60,898 nt of DNA from Bacteroidales bacterium. GTDB taxonomy: Bacteria; Bacteroidota; Bacteroidia; Bacteroidales; NBLH01. The stretch's first letter is position 1. Each line of letters opens with the position of its first letter. Below are positions 9,172-19,800 of this stretch, piece by piece. The notes under the pieces were generated by a model. The model was not told the DNA's origin, made no database searches, and was given only the letters and a program-made list of their open reading frames with translations. Both the position numbers and the translations under genes were made by a program. The stretch spans positions 1 to 60,898 of the forward strand of contig JAFGWC010000017.1 in the NCBI GenBank assembly GCA_016937695.1. The letters run 5' to 3'.

Positions 9172-10836
9172 TTAATTTATTTTAAAAAGATAAGCAGGTT
9201 CGTCGTTTCCAATTTGGTAAAGCGGCTTAATTTTTTCGGGATATTTAGTTTGAATATAGTATAAATATCTTTGAATTGTATTTATAGTGTATTCTGATTT
9301 TCGCTCTTCAAATTTTCTCAAACTTGCCATTATTATATATTTAACATTATTTTTATAAAGATTTTGCAAAAGTGTGTCGGCATTTTCTGAATTTACTTTA
9401 TAGATTCCATAAAATCTTCGGTTTGTATAAATAAAAGAAATATTTGGTTTTCGGCATGCAATTCGTTCATTTTCAGGAATATTATCGGCAACCCATTTAC
9501 ACATTTTAATATAATTTACCCAATCAGGACTTAAACCTGCAAGCAAATTTCCTTTAAAGTTTTCTTTTAAAATTGGTTTGTGTTTTTCAATTTTTTCGAT
9601 TGAATTTGTAAATGAAAAATAAAATAGAAAAGCAACAAGAAAAACTAATATAAATTGATAATTTTTTAAATTTATGTCTTTAAAAAGATAATAAAATCCG
9701 CCAATAAAAAATAATACAAAAAACGGAAAAAAAGCAAGTATCAATCTAATTGATTCCCAGATAGTTTGCAGAATTACAAAAGTAAAACCTAGCATTAAAA
9801 AAAGATAAATTCCGGTAAACAATAAATATTTATTCTTTTTATAAACGGCAATAAAAGATATTAATAATGCAATTACAATAATTATTGCTAAAAAAGGAAT
9901 TGGACTGCAAACATCTGGTCTTAAGCCAAATAGTGTATATAAATGCTTTGAAAAATACAGATTTGAATTATCAATAAGTCTGTTAAAAAATCCGAAAAAT
10001 GTTTCTTGTCCAAGACTTGGGTCGTAAGGATGTTTTTGAAAAAGTACTTTAGCTTGTTCTGTAAATTGCGATGTTTGATTTCCCCACAAAATCATTTTTA
10101 TTGCTTTCCAAACAGAAAAAAACAGAGAAAAAGATGCGATTGAATACGAAATTGCTTTCCATTTTTTTTCAAATACAAAATATATAATTATAGCGATTAA
10201 AGAAATATTACCAATGCTTTTTGTAATTCCCATTAAAAAAACGAAAAATCCAATAATTAAATATCTGATAATCTGAATTTTAATGTTATAATTTTCAATA
10301 TTATCTGTAATAAAATTTTTGAAAAAATATGCAAAAAATAATATCTGCAAAAGCATAAAAAATGTTTCGGAATAAGTTTGACTAGCAAAGAAAGCCAAAT
10401 ACGAATTTATTGATATTAAGGCAATTGAAGAAATCAAGACAAAATTAGGAACTCGAATTTTAAAGGTTTTAAACAAAATATATAAATGCAGAGCAAGAAA
10501 AATTGCTGATAATAATTTTAATAAAGGTATATTAATACCAAAAAACAGTATTAATATGCTTAAAACAAAAGGATAAAGTGGGCCTTGAAAAGAAGGATAT
10601 TTAAAATGGTTTATAAAATCAGATGCTCTTATTATATAGGCAGCATCGTCGCCGCCAACGCTAACTCTAAAGTTGAAAAGCAAGATTGTGAATAATATAC
10701 TTAAAGCAAAAAATATCCGGAAAAATAAATTTAGCTTGTTTTGAAAATATGAATCAATATTTGATAAAAAATCGATTTGTTGAATTGACTTTTTAGATTT
10801 AATGCTTTGTTTTACCACAGGTTTTAAATTATTCAA
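9172..10836 (-). CDS. GT-C (family 39-like) membrane glycosyltransferase
   Basis: The 554-aa protein has about 11-12 hydrophobic helices. An acidic motif VGGDDAAYIIRA (about residues 60-71) sits in the first extracytoplasmic loop, where GT-C enzymes hold their catalytic Asp. It is followed by a PxxYPF-type segment (SFQGPLYPFVLS) and a soluble C-terminal domain (about 440-550). This is the layout of dolichyl- or polyprenyl-phosphate-sugar:protein or lipid glycosyltransferases (PMT/ArnT-like). Donor and acceptor cannot be read from sequence. It is not near other glycan genes. Confidence 0.75.
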   Translation of the reverse strand: MNNLKPVVKQSIKSKKSIQQIDFLSNIDSYFQNKLNLFFRIFFALSILFTILLFNFRVSVGGDDAAYIIRASDFINHFKYPSFQGPLYPFVLSILILFFGINIPLLKLLSAIFLALHLYILFKTFKIRVPNFVLISSIALISINSYLAFFASQTYSETFFMLLQILFFAYFFKNFITDNIENYNIKIQIIRYLIIGFFVFLMGITKSIGNISLIAIIIYFVFEKKWKAISYSIASFSLFFSVWKAIKMILWGNQTSQFTEQAKVLFQKHPYDPSLGQETFFGFFNRLIDNSNLYFSKHLYTLFGLRPDVCSPIPFLAIIIVIALLISFIAVYKKNKYLLFTGIYLFLMLGFTFVILQTIWESIRLILAFFPFFVLFFIGGFYYLFKDINLKNYQFILVFLVAFLFYFSFTNSIEKIEKHKPILKENFKGNLLAGLSPDWVNYIKMCKWVADNIPENERIACRKPNISFIYTNRRFYGIYKVNSENADTLLQNLYKNNVKYIIMASLRKFEERKSEYTINTIQRYLYYIQTKYPEKIKPLYQIGNDEPAYLFKIN

Positions 10837-10902
10837 GATTAGTTATATCGTTGATTATAAGCATTTTACTTTAAGCAGTTATAAAAACATTAAGTAACTG
10901 TT

Positions 10903-11277
10903 TTACAAGTACTTAGCTAATACTCTAAAGAGATTATCTTTTATAATTGGTTTTTGAATAAAGTCGTTACAACCAGCTTCAATTGCTTGTTCTTTGTCGT
11001 AATTCATCATTAATGCGGTTTGAGCAATAATAGGTATTTCGCAACCTTTTTGTCTTAATCTTTTTGTGGCTTCAAATCCGTCTAATTTAGGCATGCTCAT
11101 ATCCATTAAAATTAAATTGACATTTTTTTGGTTTTCAACTATTTTCAATAAATCTTCGCCATCAACTGCTCTTATTATTGTAGCTTTTGTTTGTTCCAGA
11201 ATTTTTTTCATCAAAATAAAATTCATATCGGCATCTTCAGCTACAATTATTATTTTATTTTCAAAATTGGATTCCAT
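10903..11277 (-). CDS. Single-domain response regulator (CheY-like), output of phosphorelay
   Basis: The 124-aa protein is a lone receiver domain: acidic pocket EDAD near residue 14-17, phospho-acceptor Asp59 (LILMDMSMPKLDG), a Thr/Ser-region ending AQTALM and the conserved Lys of FIQKPI. There is no output domain. It is the last gene of a four-gene minus-strand cluster, 80 bp after the hybrid kinase, whose HPt domain is a natural phosphate donor. Confidence 0.9.
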   Translation of the reverse strand: MESNFENKIIIVAEDADMNFILMKKILEQTKATIIRAVDGEDLLKIVENQKNVNLILMDMSMPKLDGFEATKRLRQKGCEIPIIAQTALMMNYDKEQAIEAGCNDFIQKPIIKDNLFRVLAKYL

Positions 11278-11357
11278 TGTAATTAGTTTTCACTATTTGT
11301 TATTGTAATATATCTAATTTTATATAAATAATTATTAATACACAGATTTTCAAATGA

Positions 11358-13337
11358 TTATCCATTAATAAAACTATTTAATTCTTTTTCAATTTCGAGC
11401 CAATTCTTTTTCAAAATTAATATTTTTGAGTTTATTTGTCTTTTAGTATTTTTCTTATCTGCTAATATTTCTATATCTTTTGAAATATTTGATAAATCAA
11501 GTCTTCCCAAATATTTTAAAGTTGATTTTAACGAATGTGATATAAATTTAACATTTTCGAGTTCATTATTTTTATTTTTAACATCTAATTCATTAAGCTG
11601 TTGAGGTATTTGCAACAAATATGTTTGTAAAGTTTTATTTATTTTTTCAATATCTCCTTTATACATATTCTGAAAAAAACTTATATCAATAATAATTTGT
11701 TTTTCTGTTTCAGAAAGTTTTTTAAATTGCTCATTATCAGAAGGTAAGTTGATATTTGAGTTTGTAATTTGAGCAATTTTACTTAATAGAACGTTTAATT
11801 CAATCGGTTTAGACAAAAAATCTGTCATCCCAATTTTTTTCCCTTTTTCAACTTCAGTTTTAATAACATGAGCAGATAATCCTAAAATTGGCACTTTATT
11901 TTTTGGAAAAGGAAATTTATTACGTATATGTTCAGTGGCTTCATATCCATCCATAACAGGCATTCTAACATCCATAATAATTAAATCATAATTATTTTTT
12001 TCGGCCAATTGTATAGCTTCAAAACCATTTTTAGCTTTATCTAAAACAATTTTATCAGAAAACATTTTTAATGAATCTTCAAGAAGGTGCATGTTAATAA
12101 TATCGTCTTCTACAGCTAGAATTTTCAAATTTTCAAATTTTTTCGAATCAATTTTTATTGGTTTAGATACATTTTTTTTAGCTGTTGATTTTTTATAAGG
12201 AATTGTAAATAAGAATGTTGTGCCGAAATTCAATTTTGACTTAACCCAAATTTCGCCTCCTAATCTGTCTATTAGGTGTTTTGTAATTGAAAGTCCTAAA
12301 CCTGTTCCGCCAGGATTTTTAATTTTTTTATCAATAATTTGGCCGAATCTGCTAAAAATAAGTTCCATTTTATTTTCAGGAATTCCAATTCCTGTATCTT
12401 TAACAAAAAATTGTAAAAACTTATCGTTTTTTATTTCATATCCAATTTTAATATATCCTCTGTTAATAAATTTAAGCGCATTTCCAATTAGATTTATAAG
12501 AATTTGTTTTAATCTATTTGGGTCTGTAATTATTTGAAAATCAGCATCTTCAATTGCTTTTTCAATACTTATTTCGATATCATTTTTTTCGAGACTAAGT
12601 TTTTCATTATCAAAAATTACTTTTAGCTCATCAAGTATTTTATTTATATAAGCAACTCTATTTTCAATTTCAACTTTTCCGGCTTCAATTTTTGAAACAT
12701 CAATTATATCTTTAATTAAATTTAAAAGATTATTTGCACTGCTTGATATATATTCGCTGTACTGTTGGCGCTTTTCATCGCCAATATCCGGTAAAGTAAG
12801 AAGCTTTGAAAAACCCAGAATTGCGTTTAAAGGAGTTCTTATTTCGTGAGACATATTTGCTAGAAAAGCCGATTTTAATGTGTCGGATTCTTCGGCTTTA
12901 TCTCTTGCCTGCCTTAGAAGTTCTTCATTTTGCTTTTCTTGAGTAATATCTTGAATAATTCCGATAATTTTTCCATTTAATTTTATATTGTGCAAAACAG
13001 ATTTAGAAATTATTTTAAGAAAAAGCTCTTTTTTATCTTCAGGTCGTGTAATAGAAAATGTTAATTCAATGTCTTTATTTAATTTTTTAAAGCTTTGCTT
13101 AATTTCATTTCTGTATTTTTCATTTATGATATTATTAATAATATATTCGAAAGTTAAATTTTTCAATTCGCTTAAACCAAAAAAAGTTTTTATTTCTTTC
13201 GATAATTTAAGTTTATTTTTATTTAAATTGTATTCCCAAATTCCTGTTTTTCCAACCGATTGAGCTATAATAAGTTGAGCACTTAAACTGTCTAGTTTTT
13301 TTTTAAGCTTTTTTATCTTTTTTTTTGATTTTTCCAT
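11358..13337 (-). CDS. Hybrid sensor histidine kinase (PAS-HisKA-HATPase-REC-HPt)
   Basis: The 659-aa protein carries a full internal phosphorelay. It has an N-terminal coiled coil, a PAS domain (about 28-130), HisKA with His164 (ANMSHEIRTPLNAI), HATPase (NLIGNALKF, DTGIGIPE, GGTGLGLSI), a receiver (about 405-525; phospho-Asp in IIMDVRMPVMDGYEA) and a C-terminal HPt (His in FISHSLKSTLKYLG). No membrane helix is visible, so the kinase is probably cytoplasmic. It sits between an unknown secreted protein (23 bp upstream) and a single receiver (80 bp downstream). Confidence 0.94.
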   Translation of the reverse strand: MEKSKKKIKKLKKKLDSLSAQLIIAQSVGKTGIWEYNLNKNKLKLSKEIKTFFGLSELKNLTFEYIINNIINEKYRNEIKQSFKKLNKDIELTFSITRPEDKKELFLKIISKSVLHNIKLNGKIIGIIQDITQEKQNEELLRQARDKAEESDTLKSAFLANMSHEIRTPLNAILGFSKLLTLPDIGDEKRQQYSEYISSSANNLLNLIKDIIDVSKIEAGKVEIENRVAYINKILDELKVIFDNEKLSLEKNDIEISIEKAIEDADFQIITDPNRLKQILINLIGNALKFINRGYIKIGYEIKNDKFLQFFVKDTGIGIPENKMELIFSRFGQIIDKKIKNPGGTGLGLSITKHLIDRLGGEIWVKSKLNFGTTFLFTIPYKKSTAKKNVSKPIKIDSKKFENLKILAVEDDIINMHLLEDSLKMFSDKIVLDKAKNGFEAIQLAEKNNYDLIIMDVRMPVMDGYEATEHIRNKFPFPKNKVPILGLSAHVIKTEVEKGKKIGMTDFLSKPIELNVLLSKIAQITNSNINLPSDNEQFKKLSETEKQIIIDISFFQNMYKGDIEKINKTLQTYLLQIPQQLNELDVKNKNNELENVKFISHSLKSTLKYLGRLDLSNISKDIEILADKKNTKRQINSKILILKKNWLEIEKELNSFING

Positions 13338-13360
13338 CGAGTTGAATAAAAATTAAAATT

Positions 13361-14164
13361 TCACATATTCTCTTTTATAACTTTATTACATAAATTATGA
13401 AGCAAAAAGTTATCCGTTTTACCATAAAAAGCTGAAAAATATTTTTTTAATAATACTTTCATTTCAGATTCAGAATTTATAGTTGATTTAAAACTTTTAA
13501 CTATTGTTAAAAATTCATTTTCAATATCAGTTTTTGCTATAAATCTTAAATTAAATTGTGTAATAAATTCTTTTGAAATATCGCTTTTTTGTAAATATAA
13601 ATTAAGTTCAAAGTATTCATTTTCAGGTATTTGAAATTTGTTTTCAGATAAGCAAATACTATTTGAATCGTTATTTAAAACAAGTTGTTTAGCATTATTT
13701 TCAAACTGATATTTTGCAATTATTTTTTGAGTTTGGTTTAATTTATAAGTTTTTTTATTCAAATTTACCGATAATTTATTTCCGATTATTGTAAAATCTG
13801 AATTTCCAAAATATTTGGATAAATTGCTTATTTGACTTTCAAATGCAACACCGCCGCGTGTATTAAGCTTATCATTTACTGCAATTAAAGAATTTTTTGT
13901 ATAAGCTGTAAATTCATCAACTGTTGCTTCCATTCTTTCTGGTAATTTCAAATGGAATTTTTCACGTTTGTTGTTCATTACCAATGCGTAAGCATTAGCT
14001 GATTTAAATTTAAGTTTGTCATTTAAATTTAAATTATCGCCTTGTTTTAAAAGTTTTCCTGAATTAATGCATAAAATTTCGCCACGAACTTTTATAACAT
14101 AATAATTTTGAGAATGTAGTAAAGTTTGAATAAAAAAAAGACAAATTAAAAGTATAGTTTTCAA
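13361..14164 (-). CDS. Secreted protein of unknown function in a phosphorelay operon
   Basis: The 267-aa protein has a signal peptide (about residues 1-18, ending LLHSQ). Its N-terminal half resembles a small beta domain seen in other Bacteroidota envelope proteins: YYVIKVRGEILCINSGKLLKQG, then a segment with LKFKSANAYALVMN. The C-terminal half is helical and has no family I recognise. It lies 49 bp after a response regulator and 23 bp before a hybrid kinase, so it is probably co-transcribed. A role as periplasmic sensor or target of that relay is inference only. Confidence 0.7.
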   Translation of the reverse strand: MKTILLICLFFIQTLLHSQNYYVIKVRGEILCINSGKLLKQGDNLNLNDKLKFKSANAYALVMNNKREKFHLKLPERMEATVDEFTAYTKNSLIAVNDKLNTRGGVAFESQISNLSKYFGNSDFTIIGNKLSVNLNKKTYKLNQTQKIIAKYQFENNAKQLVLNNDSNSICLSENKFQIPENEYFELNLYLQKSDISKEFITQFNLRFIAKTDIENEFLTIVKSFKSTINSESEMKVLLKKYFSAFYGKTDNFLLHNLCNKVIKENM

Positions 14165-14213
14165 AAAATATTTGTTTTTTTGTTAAATATGCATAAATAT
14201 CACATTTAGAAAT

Positions 14214-14642
14214 TTACCTTTCTAATCTTTCATTAATCAGCTTTATCAACAAAGGTTTTAATTGACTTAAAGATTTTTCGTCTTTAGAAATATATGCATA
14301 AGCGCCATCAGATAAAAGTTGCTGTTTTATAACAGGACTTTCTTGTCCGGAAACAATAATAACATCAATATTTAAGTTTTTTTCTTTAATATCTTTAATA
14401 ACTTTTGTTCCGGTGTCAGCTCTAAGCTCATCGTCCATTATAAAATAGTCAAGTAAAACAATATCAGGATTTTGACTAAATTCGAACTCTGCTTCTTTTG
14501 CGCTGTAAAATGTTTGATAAAGCAATTTCAGATTTTTGTATTTAAACTCTGAATTTATTGATTCTAAGATATTTACAAGAATCTCAATAAAAATAAAATC
14601 ATCTTCAATAATAAATATTTTCACTTCTTTTTTATCACTCAT
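14214..14642 (-). CDS. Response regulator receiver protein
   Basis: This 142-aa single receiver domain has an acidic pair (IIEDD, residues 11-15), phospho-acceptor Asp65 (IVLLDYFIMDDEL), the beta-4 Ser (VIIVSGQESP) and the switch-region Lys (YISKDE). It has no DNA-binding domain. It is the first gene of the cluster that continues with the secreted unknown, the hybrid kinase and a second receiver. Confidence 0.88.
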   Translation of the reverse strand: MSDKKEVKIFIIEDDFIFIEILVNILESINSEFKYKNLKLLYQTFYSAKEAEFEFSQNPDIVLLDYFIMDDELRADTGTKVIKDIKEKNLNIDVIIVSGQESPVIKQQLLSDGAYAYISKDEKSLSQLKPLLIKLINERLER

Positions 14643-14732
14643 GTTGGTTTTATTATTTTCAAATTTCTTTTTATATTGATTATACTGATAAAAGTTTTCT
14701 AAAATTAAGGAAAATTTAAATATTAAAAAATA

Positions 14733-15797
14733 TTAGTTCCTGCAATTTTCAATAAAAATATTTTCTAATTTAGATTTGTCGTTAATTATATTGTAAAATT
14801 CATCTATATATTCAATAATTCTTTCTTTTGTTTTATTGTTTAAATCAATTGATTGTTCAAATAATTTATTTATTTCAGTTCTTTTTTCATTAAAAAATTT
14901 GATTACCGGAACATATTCCGAATAAGTTCTGTAAAATCCTCTAAAAACTCTTTCTTTAACTGTTTGAGTTCCTAATAATGGCGCTGGAACTGCATATGGA
15001 GCATTAATTAAACCAGACCAATCAAAATCGAACGGAACCGGAAATGGTTTATTATTATCATTAATGTACAATAATTTAACATTATGCAATTTATAAAACG
15101 ACCAATCAGTATTTCCAATTAAATATTGAAAACAAACAAACATTGTCATTTCTTCTCTTATAGTTTGCTCTTGATTAAAGGTTTCTACATTCTTTATTTT
15201 ACCTTTATTCCTATCTGCCATTTGATTATTTTCTTCAACAAAAAAGCCTTTAAACTTGTAATCTTTTTTATTTTCAAGGCTATCAATTAAATTAATTTCA
15301 GCTAAACGTACTTTAAAACTTTTTTCAGTAATAATATTGTATAATTTATAAATCAGATATTCAATAATCACGTATTCTTGAAATTTATCAAAGTTTTTAC
15401 ATGGCACAACCAATTTTAATTTATTTTGTCCTTTAAAAATTTCATCATTTTTACTGATTTTTTTTGGAAAATTTACTGTTAAAGGCGGAAAACTGCAATT
15501 TTCTCTATTTCGCCTAAAATTTCCTCTTGTTCTTAGTTTAGCTGAAATTCTAATGGAATCACCATTTTCGTTTTTATAAATCAATAATGCTTTATGATAT
15601 TTTCTGTTTTGGCCAATATCTTTTAAAAGCTCTTTTCTGTTAACAATTATATCAAATTTAAGCTCATTTTCTTTATTAAAAAGAGTACTTTTTGAATAAT
15701 CGAATGATTTTTTATTTTTATTTTCTTCTTGTGAGTAAGCTATTGATTTTAAGCTGATTATCAGCAATACAAATAAAATACTTTTATAAATATTCAT
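14733..15797 (-). CDS. Secreted CotH-like protein (putative kinase fold)
   Basis: The 354-aa protein has a signal peptide (about residues 1-22, ending IAYSQ). The words LRTRGNFRRN, LIGNTDWSFYKLHN and PVPFDFDWSGLI follow the order and spacing seen in CotH-type kinase-fold proteins: RG near the start, a catalytic-loop-like GN-D, then a DFD metal motif. CotH phosphorylates spore coat proteins in Bacillus; distant relatives are common in secreted bacterial proteins of unknown substrate. I see the motifs; kinase activity is inference. The gene is alone, 26 bp upstream of nothing related. Confidence 0.55.
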   Translation of the reverse strand: MNIYKSILFVLLIISLKSIAYSQEENKNKKSFDYSKSTLFNKENELKFDIIVNRKELLKDIGQNRKYHKALLIYKNENGDSIRISAKLRTRGNFRRNRENCSFPPLTVNFPKKISKNDEIFKGQNKLKLVVPCKNFDKFQEYVIIEYLIYKLYNIITEKSFKVRLAEINLIDSLENKKDYKFKGFFVEENNQMADRNKGKIKNVETFNQEQTIREEMTMFVCFQYLIGNTDWSFYKLHNVKLLYINDNNKPFPVPFDFDWSGLINAPYAVPAPLLGTQTVKERVFRGFYRTYSEYVPVIKFFNEKRTEINKLFEQSIDLNNKTKERIIEYIDEFYNIINDKSKLENIFIENCRN

Positions 15798-15823
15798 GAT
15801 AAATGATTCTATTTATTAAAACA

Positions 15824-16615
15824 TTAAAAATCTACTAAACCAAAAAGTTTAAGACTAAAAACAATTAAAACAAAAATTAAAATCCAACGGATAAAACCTG
15901 CGCCCCATTTTGTTGCCAAGCTTGCAGCTAATAAGCCTCCGGTTAAATTTCCAAGTCCGGTAACAAAGCCAATTAAATATTCAACTTGATTATTTAACAT
16001 AAAAATAACAAAAACAAAAGGTGTGTAAATTAAAACAACAAAAATTTTAATTGCAGCCGCTTTTACCAAATCATAACCGGAAATATATACTAAAGCAGCA
16101 ATCATAAAAATACCAAATCCAATATGAAGAAATCCGCCATAAATTCCGATTAAAAAATATATAATAAGATGCCAAAAACTAACTTTACGTGAAGATAAAA
16201 CAAGTTTTCCTTTAATCCATCTGTCCGAATCGTAAAAAAGAAAAAACAACATAATTAAAAGTACAACTCCAATTAGCCTTTCAAATATCATTAAATTAAC
16301 CGAAACTGCTATTTCTGCGCCAATTATAGCACCTGCTGTTACCGGAATTGAAATAAATAAAGCTTTTACAACATCAAGCTGTTTTTTTTTGTAAAAGCTT
16401 AAAGATGTGGCAATTGCCTGCATTATTACTCCCAATCTTACTGTTCCGCTTGCAACATTAATCGGTATTCCTAACAAGAAAAACAAAAAATAATTTATTG
16501 CAGTTCCGCTGCCAGCAAAAGTGTTTATAAAACCAGCCGCAAAACCTGCAAAAAACACTATCGACAAAACTTGCCAACTATAAATATCTATATTTATAAA
16601 ATAATCAGAAATCAT
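15824..16615 (-). CDS. TauE/SafE-family sulfite/organosulfonate-type permease
   Basis: The 263-aa protein has eight hydrophobic helices in two halves. The first carries the family signature AGFAAGFINTFAGSGTAINY (residues 19-38), and the second repeats it weakly (YGGFLHIGFGIFMIAAL). Members export sulfite, sulfoacetate or take up small carboxylates/sulfonates. The substrate cannot be read here because no sulfur gene is near. The product ends 27 bp before the CotH-like gene start, so the two could share a transcript. Confidence 0.88.
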   Translation of the reverse strand: MISDYFINIDIYSWQVLSIVFFAGFAAGFINTFAGSGTAINYFLFFLLGIPINVASGTVRLGVIMQAIATSLSFYKKKQLDVVKALFISIPVTAGAIIGAEIAVSVNLMIFERLIGVVLLIMLFFLFYDSDRWIKGKLVLSSRKVSFWHLIIYFLIGIYGGFLHIGFGIFMIAALVYISGYDLVKAAAIKIFVVLIYTPFVFVIFMLNNQVEYLIGFVTGLGNLTGGLLAASLATKWGAGFIRWILIFVLIVFSLKLFGLVDF

Positions 16616-16834
16616 ATAATGTAAAAATAAATGATATTAAATGATTTGCAAAAAGAATAATTAAGTGAGATATTTAAGTAATGTTTATTTGAATTTTATG
16701 TTTGTTAATATCCTGATTAAGTTTGATTTACAATAGCAATTGAGCAATTTAACAATTAAAACATAAATAAATTTTAAAATCTGATTTTCTATTCTTAAGT
16801 TTAAAAAATACTTTTTGTACTTATAATTTTGTTA

Positions 16835-19800
16835 ATGAACAATTTAAAGATATACAAAGCTTCTGCAGGCTCAGGAAAAACACATACATTAACAGTTGAA
16901 TTTTTAAAATTAGCTGCTAAAAGTCCTGATAATTTCAAAAAAATTCTTGCTGTTACATTTACCAATAAAGCTTCTGAAGAAATGAAAATTAGAATTTTAG
17001 AAGCTCTAAACGAAATAATAACATTATCAAAAAAAGCAGATTTTTATGCTGTTTTTGCTGAATCTTTTACAAATTTAAATGAAAATGAAGTAATAATTAA
17101 AGCTAAGCAAATAAGAGATAATATTTTACATAATTATAGTTTATTTTCAATAAGCACAATTGATAGTTTTGTTCAAAAAGTTATTAGATCTTTCACTTAC
17201 GAAATTGGCATTCAAAACGGTTATAATATTGAGCTTGACACAGATAAGGTTATATTTGAATTAACAGATTTACTTTACAAAAAAATCAATGATGATCAAA
17301 ATTTAAAAAACTGGCTCATAAATTTTGCATTTTACAAAGTTGATGTTGGAAAAAATTGGGATTTCAGAAGTGAAATTCAAAAATTGGCAAAAGAAATATT
17401 CAGAGAACAATTTCAAGCTTTAAACGAAGATAAGGAAAACTCAAAACATGCTGATTATCAAGACATAACAAATTATTATAATGAACTTATTAAAATTAGA
17501 AATTCTTTTGCTAAAAACATGTCTGATATCAGCATTGAAACAAAAAAAGTTCTTAAATCTAATAATATTAATAATTCTGATTTAGGACAAAAATTTAAAT
17601 ATATTGCTGATTACCTGATAGTTCACATAAACAATCCGGATAATTACGAAAAATATAAACCCAGTAAAACAATTTATGAAATAATAGACGACATTGATTT
17701 ATGGACTGCTAAAAAAGCAAAAGATGATATAAGAAATAAAGTCGCTTCTATTTTTCCTGAGGTTAATAGATTATTAAACAATGCTTTTGATGAATTAAAA
17801 AACAATTACAAATATTACCTTTCAGCAATAAATATTCTTTCAAATTTTCATGCATTTGGCATTTTAAACAGTCTTGCAGAACTTTTACCTGAATACAGAG
17901 AAGAAAATAATATTTTATTAATTAGCGATACAACAAAAATTTTAAAAGAAATAATTGGCGGAAATGATGCTCCGTTTATCTACGAAAAAATCGGCAATAA
18001 ATACTCTCATATTCTTATCGATGAATTTCAGGACACATCAAATTTTCAGTGGGAAAACTTTAAACCTTTATTAACAAATTCTATTGCCGAAAATAATTTT
18101 AATTTAATAGTTGGAGATATAAAACAATCTATATACAGATGGCGTGGAGGCGATTGGAAACTTCTGCTTTCGACAGTAAAAAAAGAAATAGGCGAAATAT
18201 ACATTGATGAAGAAACACTTGATACAAATTGGCGAAGTAAAAAAAATATTATAGACTTTAATAATTCGATATTTAGTAATGCTGCCGAAAAATTGCAATA
18301 TATATTTGATAATGAACTAGATGAACACAGTAATATTAATGATATCGATAAAGAAATATACAATAATGTAATCAAAAGTGCATATAGCGATATACATCAA
18401 TCAACATCACCAAATTCGGCTAAAAGTGGTGGCAGAGTAAAAATTAATTTTGTTCAAAAAACAGGCAATTCGGACAAAGAATGGAAAGAAAATGTTTCAA
18501 AAATGCTTCCTCAAACAATTGATAATTTGCTAAAAAACAAAAATTATCATCCTGGCGATATAGCAATTTTGGTAAGAAAAAATGGCGAAGGAAAAAATGT
18601 TGCAGAATTATTACTTAATTACCAAAACTCTAGTAATGAGGCTTATAAATATCAAATTATTTCTTCCGAATCTTTATATTTAAGTAATTCGCCTATTGTA
18701 CGAATTTTAATAAACGCATTATATTATATTCATAATCAATCAGATAACATACATTTGCATGCATTATTGAGCGAATACATTAATTTATTTGATTTAAAAA
18801 TAAATTTCAATAGTTTTGAATCAAACGAAAATATTACCAAAATATTACCAATTAATTTTATTAAAGAAATATCTAATCTAAAGAAACTACCTGTATATGA
18901 AGTAATTGAAAAATTAATTACACTTTTATCATTAAGTGCTTTTTCCAAACAATTGGCATATTTACAAAGTTTTCAAGATGTAGTTAACGATTTTTCGCAA
19001 AGCAATTTATCCGATTTAGAATTGTTCTTGCAATGGTGGGAAGAAAAAGGGAAAAGTATTTCAGTAAAATTATCCGAATTACAAGATGCATTAAAAATTA
19101 TGACAATTCATAAATCAAAAGGCCTTGCCTTTAAAATTGTTATAATTCCTTATTGCGATTGGTCTTTAGAGCCTGAAACTTATACAAATACAATAATTTG
19201 GGCAAAACCGGTAATCGAACCTTTTAATAAAATTAACAGAGTTCCGGTTTTATACAGAAAATATCTTTCCGAAAGCACTTTTTTTAAAGAATATTTCGAT
19301 GAAAGGCTTTATACTTATATTGATTCGCTTAATTTACTGTATGTTGCATTTACAAGGCCAAAAGAAGAACTTCTTATTTTTGCGCCATATAATACAAAAT
19401 CAAATGGTATTTCAAAAGTTTCAGACTTGCTTTACAATTTAGTAAGCGATAAGTTTATTACTGATAATCAAGAACTTATAAAAATTTCTGATTATTTTGA
19501 TATAGAAAATAATATATTCGAATACTCAAGCGGTTACAAAACAATTGACGATAGAAAATTTTCTAAAGACAATTCACAAGTAAAAACTTTTGAAATTGAA
19601 AAATACCCAAAATCAGACTGGAATTCAAAAGTAGATATAAAGCATCATTCCGATGAATTTTTTATGAAAAGCATTAAATATATTGAAGAAAAAGTAAATT
19701 ACGGAAATTTAATGCACGAAATATTTGCAAAAATAAATACTGAAAAAGATATAGAAAACGCTTTATCAGAAATGTATTATTCAGGTAAAATTAATTCAAC

